DNA of 64,000 bases. Source: Terriglobia bacterium. GTDB taxonomy: Bacteria > Acidobacteriota > Terriglobia > Versatilivoradales > Versatilivoraceae. The notes beneath the pieces were generated by a model. The model ran no database searches, had not been told where the DNA came from, and saw nothing but the letters and a program-made list of their open reading frames with translations. The stretch is from assembly GCA_951813285.1 (NCBI GenBank), contig OX638355.1:2294653-2358652 (forward strand), given 5' to 3'. Position numbers and translations under genes: made by a program. Of this stretch, positions 33,111 through 41,880 are shown piece by piece (within the stretch, counting starts at the first letter, position 1; the number at the start of each line of letters is the position of its first letter).

Positions 33111-34598
33111 TTATGGGAAGTGCCTGGCCAGTTCGCGCTTGTTGACTTTGCCCATCAGGTTGCGGGGCAGGCTGTCCATCTGCAGAAAACATTGGGGCAC
33201 CTTGTAAACAGCCAGCCTGGCCTTGGTCCAACGGCGTAGGCGGTCCGGAGAGAGGGACCGGCCGGAGCGGGGAACCAGCGCCGCCGCCACGCATTCTCCC
33301 CATTCCCTGTCGGGAAGTCCGACCACGGCACACTCGGCGATTTCCGGGTGGGTTCGTAAAACCTCTTCGATTTCCAGGGCCGAAACCTTGTACCCTCCGG
33401 TCTTGATGATGTCCACACTATTGCGGCCCAGGATTCGGTAGGAGCCCCTCTCCACCACGGCTACATCTCCGGTCAGAAACCAGCCGCCGGTGAACGCCGC
33501 CCGGGTTTCCTCCGGCCTTCGCCAGTACTCCCCGAAGACACCCGGTCCCTTGACCTGAATCTCCCCTGGAGTGCCGGCCTCGACCGGTTTCCCCTGGTCG
33601 TCAACCAATCGCACCTCGACGCCTGGAAGCGGTGTCCCCACGTATCCCGCCCGCCTTTGGCCCTCCAGGGGGTTGGAGAGAGCCATCCCGATCTCGGTCA
33701 TGCCGTAGCGTTCCAGCAGCCGATGGCCGCTGATCTGCTGCCACTTCTCCAGCACGTGCACCGGCAGCGCCGCCGAGCCCGACACCATCAGGCGCATGCC
33801 GGCGCATGCCTGGGACCAGATCTTTCGTTGGGAGGCAGGGGAGGCCTCCCAGGCTGCGATCAGCATGGAGTAGACAGTCGGCACCGCCATGAACAGCGTG
33901 AGGGGACTCCGGACGAATCGCTCCCACACCTGGCCGGCCTGGAATCCGGGCAGCATCTCACAGGCAGCGCCCGACCAGAGAGCGCAGCACAGAACATTGA
34001 CGATGCCGTGCACGTGGTGCAGGGGAAGAACGTGCAGGATTCGGTCCTGCGACTGCCATCCCCAGGCCCGGACCAGGGTCTCGATCTGGGCCTCGAGGTT
34101 TCCGTGGGTGGAGACCACCCCCTTGGGCCGGCTGGTGGTGCCGCTGGTGTAGACGATCATGGCCCGTCGTGAGGGCGGGATCGAGGGCAGCTCGACTGAC
34201 GCAGAGTCCGGTTCCGGAGAGGCGTCGTCCATTACGGCCACGTCGCACCTGCGGGCCACCGGACGGATCCGTTCCGCAAAGGATTTGTGGACAACCACCA
34301 GGTGGGCTCCGGAGTCCCGGATGACGTATTCCCACTCCGGCGGCGGATGGGCGGTGCAGAGGGGTACGGCAATGCCGCCCGCCCTCCAGATTCCCCACTG
34401 GGTGGCCACGTGGGAAATCCCCGGCGGCAACAGGAAGGCGACTCTCTTTTCCCCGAGGTCCCCGGCGCCCTCGAGCAATCTCCCGGCCGCACCGGCCGAC
34501 GCCCGCAGCAGATCGCAGTATGAGAAACAGGCGCCCTCGGCCAGAATCGCGGTTCGGTCGGGATGCTGGCGGGCCCGTTGGACCAGTCCTGGTTCCAT
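33111..34598 (-). CDS. Acyl-CoA synthetase, MatB/ACSF3-like (malonate or methylmalonate type)
   Basis: 495 residues of the ANL superfamily. The ATP loop MIVYTSGTTSRPKGVV, the A5 motif RYGMTEIGMALSNPLEGQRR, GWFLTGDVAV, the hinge GRNSVDIIKTGGYKVSALEI and the C-terminal Lys region RNLMGKVNKREL are all present. NPLEGQRRAGYVGTPLPGVE and SVDIIKTGGYKVSALEIEE resemble malonyl/methylmalonyl-CoA synthetases (MatB, ACSF3). It would activate a small dicarboxylic acid with ATP and CoA in the cytoplasm. GGAG precedes the ATG. It lies 60 nt downstream of the TonB receptor gene on the same strand, a probable operon linking uptake and activation. Confidence 0.85.
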   Translation of the reverse strand: MEPGLVQRARQHPDRTAILAEGACFSYCDLLRASAGAAGRLLEGAGDLGEKRVAFLLPPGISHVATQWGIWRAGGIAVPLCTAHPPPEWEYVIRDSGAHLVVVHKSFAERIRPVARRCDVAVMDDASPEPDSASVELPSIPPSRRAMIVYTSGTTSRPKGVVSTHGNLEAQIETLVRAWGWQSQDRILHVLPLHHVHGIVNVLCCALWSGAACEMLPGFQAGQVWERFVRSPLTLFMAVPTVYSMLIAAWEASPASQRKIWSQACAGMRLMVSGSAALPVHVLEKWQQISGHRLLERYGMTEIGMALSNPLEGQRRAGYVGTPLPGVEVRLVDDQGKPVEAGTPGEIQVKGPGVFGEYWRRPEETRAAFTGGWFLTGDVAVVERGSYRILGRNSVDIIKTGGYKVSALEIEEVLRTHPEIAECAVVGLPDREWGECVAAALVPRSGRSLSPDRLRRWTKARLAVYKVPQCFLQMDSLPRNLMGKVNKRELARHFP

Positions 34599-34658
34599 GG
34601 AGAATCTCCAGGGTCGGGAGAGTTGCCGGCCGGGACGGCAGGTCGCTGGAGGCCCCCG

Positions 34659-37600
34659 TCAGAACCGCTGGGTGACGGTCAGCTTTACCCGGCGGCCCCT
34701 GGGGTTGTGCGTCAGGGAATCGAAGGCCTGCTCGGTATTCACCAGCGGAGGCTGGACATCGGCCAGGTTCAGCGCGGAAACGGTCAGCGTGGTTCCGGAA
34801 TCGGGAATCTGCCACCGGAAGTTCATATCGAAGGTCAGGAACTTGTCGATCTGGCTGTAGGCGGCCACCGTGTCCCGATCCTCGTATCCCGAGATGTAGT
34901 GCACTCCTCCGATCAGGCCGTAGTGGTTCCAGTGGTAGCCCAGGCTGCCGTGAGTCCTCCAACGAGGGATGGGAGGGGCGAGCGGGTTGGTCCGGTTCAG
35001 GTAACCGGCCGCCTGCTCCCTGGGCCGCAGTTCCACGCCGTTGTGAAGGAGGGCCTCCACTTCGAAGTCCAGGGTGTGGTTCCCGTCCAGATGGCCGACC
35101 AGCACACCCGGCCCCATGAGCCGGCGGCCGCCCAGGTGCCAGTCGATCCCGGAGGTCTTGATGCCCGGCCAGTTGATGTGGTGCACCCGGATTCTCTCGA
35201 TGTCGACCGGCTCGCAACTGGCGTCGTTGCGGTTGCCGGGACAGAAGATGCGACCCTGCACCGCGCTTCGGGTGGCCGGGTCGGCATAGGCGGAAGCCAG
35301 GGCGGCGTGGGGCAGGACCCCGATAGGGTTATTGAAGTCGAATCCCCAGTAGTCCAGGGTCACGTCGAAGTCCGGGTCCCGTTTCAGGATCACCCCCAGG
35401 TTGTAGGTGAGCGCATCCTCCGGCAAAAGACTGGTGCTCCCGGACGTGCTGATGGCCTTCCAGGTTCCGCTGGCAGCCACGTAGTCGGTGGTGGTGACCA
35501 GGTCCTGGTTGAGGTCGTCCACCGAGGGAGTGCGGAAGGAGGTCTGCACCGTCCCCCTCAGGGCCACCAGGTTGTTCAGTTGAACGCGAATGGAGGCCTT
35601 GGGGTCGAAGCTGTCGGCGAACTCGTAGCGTTCGTAGTGGGCGGCCAACTGGGCGTCCACCCTCTCTCCCAGCTTCAGAGCCAATTCGACGAAAGTCACG
35701 TGCGTGCCCTGCTGGTCGGCGTAGGGGTGGACTCCGGAGGTGAAGGTGAAGGAACCGGTCTTCACCGGACAACTGCTGTCTCCCGGAACCGGGCAGGGGT
35801 TGATGTCCAGGTTGCCGGCGGTGTTGGGGGTCGTGCCCACGTCCACCAGCCGGTACTGATAGCCCAGCGCGTAGCTTGCCACGCTGGAAAGCAGGTTCCC
35901 GTTCAGGGTTGCATCGGCCGTGACCAGGCTGGCCCGGTTGACGTAGGTGACGTCCTGGTTGATCCAACCCAGCAGCTCGGGAGTGTTTGCCAGTTCGGGA
36001 CGAAACTCGGGGTTTTGAGTGTCCTTGAATCGGGCGCCCGGCTGGGCCGAGAATCCGATGGCATTGCTGAAGGGGTTGTAGTAGGAGCAGTCGCCCCGCC
36101 CGGGAGCGACGCCCTCGGGGATGCGACCGAGAGCCATCCCGGAGGGGGCCGTCGAATCCACCATCACCTCGACGCCGCAGCTCGGTCCGCCGAAACCCCG
36201 ATAGGCCAGGAACTTGCGATGAGCCCATTCTGCCGGGTGGCTCAACTCTCCCCTGGCGTCGGAGTAGGTCGCTCCCAGGTCGTAGTAGAGGCCGGTTTCC
36301 CCGATTTCGCTCCCTACGGACCCCGCCAGCCGCCTGGTCCGGGACTGTCGGGGCGAGCTGCGCCCGGGACCGGAGTTGCCGACCAGTCGGCCGAAGAAGT
36401 ACCAGGGCTCGTCCCCTGTAAGATCCAGCGGTTCGCCGGAGCTGCTGGGCAGCATCGGGTAGTGGTTTACGAACGCCTGCCTGCCCGGGTGATCGGCGCC
36501 GACCAATTGCAAACCATCGAAAATCGACACGGGCGGAAACGATGGAGTGGTCTCCCAGTCGGGAATCCGGGCATCGGCATAGAGCATTTCCAGACGGTAG
36601 TTCTTATTGTCGCCGAAGGTCCCGTTGATCTCGGCAAACCCCCGACTGTGCTGCTGGGCATAGATCAGGCTGTCCCAGGGCTGGTAACGGAAGCGGCAGG
36701 TGCGGGAGCCTTTGTCCGTATACCCGCCCATTTCGTCGCAGCGCGGGTCGATGAAGCGGGGTGCTTCCACCAGAGCCGAAACTCCGGTGGCCTGGGTCTG
36801 GGGCACGATGAAGGCGCCGGGGTTGCCCGTCCCCGACCATCCCCACCACCATCCCGGGTAGGGGCGCAACGCCCATCCCGTCTCCTCGGCTCCGATGTGG
36901 CCGCTACGCTTGTGTTCCATCGCCACCACCACGTGGGCCGAAGTGCCGATCTTCTTGCCCCAGATTCCGCCCAACATCCCGTCCTTGGAACTCGAGTAGT
37001 GGTCGTAGGAGGCCGAGACCTCGAAACCCTCGAACTGGCTGCGGGTGATGAAATTGACGACACCGGCGATCGCGTCCGAGCCGTAGACGGCGCCGGCGCC
37101 CTCCTTGAGGACGTCGATTCGGTCGATGGCGATGGTGGGAAACGCATTCACGTCCACGAAGCGGCCGCCGGCCAGTCGAGCCGGCAGATAAGTCTGCCTG
37201 CGTCCGTTGAGCAGCACCAGGGTGCGAGAGGCCCCCAGAGAGCGCAGGTTCACGTTGGCCACCGTCTCGGCGATACCTGTCGAAGTGCTGTTGAACCAAC
37301 TGTTGGATTCGCCCAGCACGCCGCCGCTGACGCTCATGGTCTTGAACAACTCCACCACCGAGGGGGATCCCTGCTGGGACAGGGATTCCCGGTCGATGAT
37401 GGAAACCGAGTTGGGCGAGTCGATGGGCGTTTCGCGGATCACGGTGCCGGTTACATCGATCTCGGTGTAGATGATGTCGCTCTCATCGGTCAGCAGGATG
37501 TCGGTGTCGTCTTCTTCGTCTGACGGGTCGGTTTCTTTCTCCTGGTCTCGGCGGTCGGTCTCGTCGGACTTCTGATCGGGCGCCGGTTGGTTCTGCGGCG

Positions 37601-37688
37601 GCAGCGGGGGGCTTGAGGCAATGGTGCGGTCCCCGAAGAGCACCAGCAGAAGGAATAAGCCGATGGTCTGCGCAAGTTGGTGGTTCAT
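34659..37688 (-). CDS. TonB-dependent outer-membrane receptor
   Basis: 1009 residues from ATG 37688; an open frame to 37736 precedes the signal peptide. After the signal comes a Pro/Gln/Asp-rich linker and an acidic region with DTDILLTDESD as a possible TonB box. The plug (about 75-200) has SVSIIDRESLSQQG, LVLLNGRRQTYLPARLAGG, IDRIDVLKEGAGAVYGSDAI and AGVVNFITRSQFEG. A long 22-strand barrel ends in the typical aromatic terminus KLTVTQRF. Such receptors import scarce ligands (siderophores, vitamins, glycans, plant compounds) using TonB energy. The ligand is unknown. The acyl-CoA synthetase follows in the same direction and a TauD-type dioxygenase diverges upstream. Confidence 0.92.
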   Translation of the reverse strand: MNHQLAQTIGLFLLLVLFGDRTIASSPPLPPQNQPAPDQKSDETDRRDQEKETDPSDEEDDTDILLTDESDIIYTEIDVTGTVIRETPIDSPNSVSIIDRESLSQQGSPSVVELFKTMSVSGGVLGESNSWFNSTSTGIAETVANVNLRSLGASRTLVLLNGRRQTYLPARLAGGRFVDVNAFPTIAIDRIDVLKEGAGAVYGSDAIAGVVNFITRSQFEGFEVSASYDHYSSSKDGMLGGIWGKKIGTSAHVVVAMEHKRSGHIGAEETGWALRPYPGWWWGWSGTGNPGAFIVPQTQATGVSALVEAPRFIDPRCDEMGGYTDKGSRTCRFRYQPWDSLIYAQQHSRGFAEINGTFGDNKNYRLEMLYADARIPDWETTPSFPPVSIFDGLQLVGADHPGRQAFVNHYPMLPSSSGEPLDLTGDEPWYFFGRLVGNSGPGRSSPRQSRTRRLAGSVGSEIGETGLYYDLGATYSDARGELSHPAEWAHRKFLAYRGFGGPSCGVEVMVDSTAPSGMALGRIPEGVAPGRGDCSYYNPFSNAIGFSAQPGARFKDTQNPEFRPELANTPELLGWINQDVTYVNRASLVTADATLNGNLLSSVASYALGYQYRLVDVGTTPNTAGNLDINPCPVPGDSSCPVKTGSFTFTSGVHPYADQQGTHVTFVELALKLGERVDAQLAAHYERYEFADSFDPKASIRVQLNNLVALRGTVQTSFRTPSVDDLNQDLVTTTDYVAASGTWKAISTSGSTSLLPEDALTYNLGVILKRDPDFDVTLDYWGFDFNNPIGVLPHAALASAYADPATRSAVQGRIFCPGNRNDASCEPVDIERIRVHHINWPGIKTSGIDWHLGGRRLMGPGVLVGHLDGNHTLDFEVEALLHNGVELRPREQAAGYLNRTNPLAPPIPRWRTHGSLGYHWNHYGLIGGVHYISGYEDRDTVAAYSQIDKFLTFDMNFRWQIPDSGTTLTVSALNLADVQPPLVNTEQAFDSLTHNPRGRRVKLTVTQRF

Positions 37689-37846
37689 GGGTATTCCGGG
37701 ATGGGTGAGAGTGGCGTCAAGGGCTCGGCGGGTCAAGGCGACTCCCGCCAGTACTTTCCCGGCGCTCGTGGTTGCCGTCGAAAGCCTCTCCAGTATAATC
37801 GAAGCGTTCGGTTCGATACCATTGGATGTGGGCTGGGAGCGGAATC

Positions 37847-38674
37847 ATGACTGTTGCGAGGATTGAGGGGCTGAAGATCATTCCCACGGGCGGAGCCCTG
37901 GGCGCCGAGATTCAGGGAGTGGAGCTGTCCAAGCCGCTGCCGGCGGATGCCGTGGCGAGCATTCGCCAGGCACTGCGGCAGCACTGTCTGATCTACTTCA
38001 GGAAGCAGCGCATCAGCGAGCGGAACCAGGTGGACTTTACCCGCCATTTCGGCAAGCCGGTGGAGCACGTGCGCAAGCAGCTGGATCGCCCGGTCAAGGA
38101 GATTTTCCTCATCTCCAATCTCAAGAAGAACGGCCAGCCGATCGGAGCCCTCAGCAACGAGGAGATCGGTTTCCATTCCGACCTGTCCTACCTGCCCCAG
38201 CCCGGGACCATCTCGACCCTCTACGCCGTCGAACTGCCCGAGGGGGGCGGTGGCGCCACCCGGTGGTGCAACGGATACGCCGCCTACGAAGCCCTGGACG
38301 AAGGTCTCAAGGCCCGCCTGCGGGGGCTGAGAGCGGTCCATCGACACTCGGTGGAAGCCCAGAATCGCCCCTATCCCGTGTCTCACCCCCTGGCCTGCAC
38401 CCATCCGGAGACAGGCCGCAAGGCCCTTTACCTGGGCCCCCACCTCACAAAAACCATTGTGGGTCTGGAGTCCTCCGAAAGCCGGCGGTTGCTTGACCTG
38501 CTTTTTCGCCACATCGAGCTTCCCCGGTTCGTTTGGACCCACCACTGGCAGATCGACGACCTGGTGATCTGGGACAACCGTTGCACCATGCACCGTCGCG
38601 AAGGGTTCCCGGGCCGGGAACGCCGCCTTCTCAAACGAACCCAGGTCTTCAACGACCAGACCCCCCGGGAATAA
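37847..38674 (+). CDS. TauD/TfdA-family Fe(II)/2-oxoglutarate dioxygenase
   Basis: 275 residues from ATG 37847, which has GGAG 7 nt upstream; an ATG at 37826 is less likely. The facial triad is visible as H110 and D112 (IGFHSDLSYL) and H249 (NRCTMHRREGF), with a 2-oxoglutarate-binding Arg downstream (RERRLLKRTQVF). These enzymes hydroxylate or cleave sulfonates, aryloxyalkanoates, betaines and other small acids. It diverges from the TonB receptor gene, with about 160 nt between the starts that could hold a shared control region. The true substrate is not evident. Confidence 0.9.
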   Translation: MTVARIEGLKIIPTGGALGAEIQGVELSKPLPADAVASIRQALRQHCLIYFRKQRISERNQVDFTRHFGKPVEHVRKQLDRPVKEIFLISNLKKNGQPIGALSNEEIGFHSDLSYLPQPGTISTLYAVELPEGGGGATRWCNGYAAYEALDEGLKARLRGLRAVHRHSVEAQNRPYPVSHPLACTHPETGRKALYLGPHLTKTIVGLESSESRRLLDLLFRHIELPRFVWTHHWQIDDLVIWDNRCTMHRREGFPGRERRLLKRTQVFNDQTPRE

Positions 38675-38691
38675 GTCGGGACCAACGGGCC

Positions 38692-38764
38692 GTCGCCGTG
38701 ACGGTCGGATCGTACGGGGTGCAACAGGGATGTTGAAGGCAGTGGAGAGTGGAGAGTGGAGGGT
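38692..38764 (+). repeat. GGATCAT-type variant hairpin and heptamer repeat
   Basis: Positions 38692-38730 hold a diverged hairpin (GACGGTCGGATCGTACGGGG, then TGCAACAGG) like that at 26234-26279. Positions 38740-38764 hold the heptamer TGGAGAG repeated about three times, the inverse of the array at 24628-24660. Confidence 0.6.
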
Positions 38765-38800
38765 GAAGAGTGGTCAGCGGAGGGTTTCGGGAACCGGCAA

Positions 38801-38944
38801 GCGCCGCCCCCGCCCTGCCGTGCGGATCATACGAGAGGGAAACAACGAATCTTCATAGCCGGTCGGGAACAAGGACCCTGTCGTGCAAAACCGGTTTTCT
38901 ACTGATTGAACATGGATGCACAGGATGCACAGGATAAACAGCAC
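38801..38944 (+). repeat. Long GGATCAT/GGATGCACAGG module
   Basis: CGCCCTGCCGTGCGGATCAT, then ACGAGAGGGAAACAACGAAT, AAAACCGGTTTTCTACTGAT and GGATGCACAGGATGCACAGG. It closely matches 45571-45696 and 56693-56828. No gene is visible from 38675 to 39521. Confidence 0.85.
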
Positions 38945-39189
38945 GAGAGGCTGTGCCACAGAAGCAGACCCGCTTGATGATCGGGTGGGTGTTGGAAGTG
39001 ATCCAAGAGCCTGGGAGCGGGTTTTGGGAAATCCGTGTTGGAACAGAGGCGATGGTTGAATTCAAGACAGTGGAAACTCTCGCCCAATAATCCTGTCCAT
39101 CCTGTGCATCCATGTAAATTAGCCGTCTGACTGTACTTGACTTTGAACGGATTTTCCGCCACCCGGCACAAGGCGTTGTTTCAAATAAA

Positions 39190-39510
39190 CATCATTGCGT
39201 CGGCTTGTGCTTCACTTGGGCTCACCGGCATTTGCTGCCGCCGCCTACGCGGCTCGACACCCATAGGCGACGTTTCCCATGGGCTGACGCCCACGGCTAA
39301 GTGCTGCCGCGGCTTCGCCGCTCTCAAGGAAGCCGGTTAAAGCAGCATTTTCTCAGGTAAGTCCGGCCTCCGCCCTGCCGGGCGGATCATCCGAGAATGA
39401 AAAAATCGGAAATCGATCATCCCTTCGCGAGCTTAGTGTCCCGTCACGGTTAACCTCAATGCCTTAGTGGCCCTTCGTCGTTCTTCGTGTCCCTTCGTGG
39501 ATAACTCTTT
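39190..39510 (+). repeat. 175-bp repeat copy 2, hairpin and CACGAAGGG block
   Basis: 39190-39364 repeats 21861-22035. A GGATCAT hairpin follows (39364-39400, CGCCCTGCCGGGCGGATCAT). 39410-39510 matches the reverse complement of 28512-28610, including the inverted CACGAAGGG module. Three repeat families are thus joined here without spacers. Confidence 0.8.
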
Positions 39511-39521
39511 TTTCTTTTGTC

Positions 39522-40265
39522 TCAGGCAGGTTCCACCAAGCGGGGCAGGGTGTGTCCGATCTCTTCCCGGATCACCAGGTCGGCAAATTCATCCAGGGGG
39601 GTCTCGGTCCGGTTGAGAATGATGAGCCTGGCCCCGGACTGCTTGGCCAGAAGGGGCAGGGAAGCGGCCGGCTCCACTACCAGGGAGGAGCCCACCGCCA
39701 GGAAGACCTCGCAGGCCTGGGCGGCCCGGCGGGACCGGTCCAGCACCTCCATGGGAAGGGACTGGCCGAAGGAAACGGTAGCGGGCTTCAGCAGGCCCCC
39801 GCAGTGGACGCAACGAGGCGCCGGCTCGCCCTGGACCACGCGGTCGACGGCCTCGTCCATCGAGATCCTTCTGCCGCAGCCGAGGCAGGCCGCTTCGGCC
39901 GTGGTCCCGTGCAGTTCCAGTATCAGCCGGCTGTCCAGGCCCGAACGTCGGTGGAGGCCGTCGATGTTCTGGGTGATCATGGCCAGCAGCTTGCCCTGCC
40001 GGGCCAACTCGGCAAAGGCCAGATGACCGGCGTTGGGGGCTGCATCCCGCATGGCCGGCCAGCTTTCCACCTTCTGCCGCCAGTATTCGATGCGGTCGGC
40101 TTCGCTGTCGAGGAATTCCTGAAAATAGACGGTCCGGTTTCGGGCCCAGACCCCGTTGGGACTGCGAAAATCGGGAATGCCCGACTCGGTCGAGATGCCG
40201 GCTCCGGTGAAGCCGGTCACCGAGCGGCTTTCCGCGATCCAGCCTCTGCCTTGCTGCAGGTCCAT
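39522..40265 (-). CDS. Sir2-family NAD-dependent protein deacylase (CobB-like)
   Basis: 247 residues, typical length. FTGAGISTESGIPDFR (NAD loop, 19-34), TQNIDGLHRR (98-107), catalytic His119 in LELHG, a zinc site of C127, C130, C152 and C155, and VGSSLVVEPA for NAD binding are all present. It removes acetyl or other acyl groups from lysines using NAD. It lies 21 nt downstream of a DUF1501 gene on the same strand and so is probably in its operon, although no functional link is known. The stop codon sits directly at the edge of a boundary-motif-like sequence (TCTCAGGCAGG). Confidence 0.92.
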   Translation of the reverse strand: MDLQQGRGWIAESRSVTGFTGAGISTESGIPDFRSPNGVWARNRTVYFQEFLDSEADRIEYWRQKVESWPAMRDAAPNAGHLAFAELARQGKLLAMITQNIDGLHRRSGLDSRLILELHGTTAEAACLGCGRRISMDEAVDRVVQGEPAPRCVHCGGLLKPATVSFGQSLPMEVLDRSRRAAQACEVFLAVGSSLVVEPAASLPLLAKQSGARLIILNRTETPLDEFADLVIREEIGHTLPRLVEPA

Positions 40266-40286
40266 TGGTTCGGTTCGCGGGATGGG

Positions 40287-41759
40287 CTACGCCAGCACCG
40301 ACTGGACGACCTCTCCGCGGACGCCGGTGAGGCGTTGGTCCAGCCCTTGGTAGAAGTAGGTGAGCCTGGTGTGGTCCAGTCCCATCAGGTGCAGGATGGT
40401 GGCGTGCAGGTCGGACACGTGGCAGCGTTGCTCCACGGCTGAAAATCCCAGCTCGTCGGTGGCGCCCACCGCCTGACCGCCCTTGACCCCGGCTCCGGCC
40501 AGCCACATGCTGAACCCGTGCCAGTCGTGGTCTCTCCCCGGCTTGCCCAACCCCTCGCTGGTGGGGGTTCTGCCGAATTCACCACCCCAGATCAGCAGGG
40601 TCTCATCCCACAGGCCGGTGCGTTTGAGGTCGGCGATAAGGGCGGCGATGGGCTGGTCGGTTTCCCCGGCGTGGAGCTTGTGATTGGTGATGCAGTCGCC
40701 ATGGCCGTCCCAGGTGTCCTCGATGTGGCCGCCACCGGAATAGAGCTGCACGAAGCGGACCCCGTTTTCCAGAAGGCGGCGGGTGATCAGGCACTTGCGG
40801 CCGAAGTCTGCCGTCAGGGGACGGTTCAGGCCATACATTTCCCTGGTGGCCTCGTCTTCGCGGTCCAGGTCCACCGTCTCGGCGGCCGTGGTCTGCATGC
40901 GGTAGGCCAGCTCGTAGGTGTTGATCCTGCCTGCCAGCTCGTCTTCCCGGGGCCGCGAGGCCAGGTGCTCCTCGTTCAGGGTTCGCAAGAGATCCAGGGA
41001 GTGGCGTTGGGTCTGCCGACTGACGCCGGGAGGGGTGGCCAGATCCAGCAAGGGCGCCCCGGTGCTGCGGAACAGGGTGCCTTGATAGGGTGCGGGCATG
41101 TATCCGGCCGTCCAGTTGGAAGCCCCGCTGATGGGCCCGCCCCGGGGGTCGGTCATCACCACGAAGCTGGGAAGGCTCTGGTTGAGAGTGCCCAACCCGT
41201 AACTCAGCCAGGATCCCAGGCTGGGCTTGCCGATGGTGACGTTACCGGTGTTCATCTGGAGACATCCGGAGGCATGGGCGGCCGTATCGGTATACATGGA
41301 GCGAATGACGCAGAGGTCGTCCGCGAATTTGGCCGTGTGGGGGAAGAGACTGCTGATCTCCAGGCCGCTCCGGCCGTGCTTGCGGAAGGGGAAGGGGCTC
41401 TGCATCAGGTAGCCGATAGCCCGGTTGTTGGAGCCGACCTCCAGGGGGCCCTTGTAGGGAGATCCGTGAAAGCGGGTCAGAGCCGGCTTGGGATCGAAAG
41501 TGTCCACCTGGCTCGGGGCTCCGTTCATGAAGAGAAAGACGGCGTGCTTGGCCTTGGCCGGAAAATGCGGCGTCCTGGCGTCCAGCAGGGAACCCGTGTC
41601 GGGGATTTTGTCCGAGGCGGCCGCGGTGCGGGTGAAGAAGCCGTCCCGAATCAGCAGGTCGGTGAGGGCCAGGCCTGCGAAGCCGCCGCCCACTTCCCAG
41701 AGAAACTGCCGCCGACTCCGGCCGCAGGGGGTGGGATTGGGAATATACCGATGGGACAT
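40287..41759 (-). CDS. DUF1501 protein, Tat-type signal
   Basis: 490 residues from ATG 41759 (GGTGAG just upstream); a longer frame from 41828 has no supporting features. The signal is GRSRRQFLWEVGGGFAGLAL. DUF1501 motifs are LFMNGAPSQVDTFDPKP, LIWGGEFGRTPTSEG and GRDHDWHGF. It is related to, but clearly distinct from, the pair at 10548 and 14325. It follows the DUF1549/DUF1553 gene at 41881-44406 by 121 nt, with the Sir2 gene downstream. Confidence 0.9.
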   Translation of the reverse strand: MSHRYIPNPTPCGRSRRQFLWEVGGGFAGLALTDLLIRDGFFTRTAAASDKIPDTGSLLDARTPHFPAKAKHAVFLFMNGAPSQVDTFDPKPALTRFHGSPYKGPLEVGSNNRAIGYLMQSPFPFRKHGRSGLEISSLFPHTAKFADDLCVIRSMYTDTAAHASGCLQMNTGNVTIGKPSLGSWLSYGLGTLNQSLPSFVVMTDPRGGPISGASNWTAGYMPAPYQGTLFRSTGAPLLDLATPPGVSRQTQRHSLDLLRTLNEEHLASRPREDELAGRINTYELAYRMQTTAAETVDLDREDEATREMYGLNRPLTADFGRKCLITRRLLENGVRFVQLYSGGGHIEDTWDGHGDCITNHKLHAGETDQPIAALIADLKRTGLWDETLLIWGGEFGRTPTSEGLGKPGRDHDWHGFSMWLAGAGVKGGQAVGATDELGFSAVEQRCHVSDLHATILHLMGLDHTRLTYFYQGLDQRLTGVRGEVVQSVLA

Positions 41760-41880
41760 GGTCTCACCTCTCGATGGTTCGAGCCCCCGGGCAGTCCTGT
41801 CTGCCTGAGACGGGCTGTGTGCCTTCAACGGCTTACCTGGTTTGGTCCGGGGCTAAAGCAGCCTGATTAGCCGGTAAGGA

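Noticed and set aside
34563-37523. A 986-codon open frame on the plus strand opposite the TonB receptor
   Set aside because: It is the antisense shadow of a clear receptor gene in GC-rich DNA. Its translation is rich in Gly, Val and Gln with no domain pattern.
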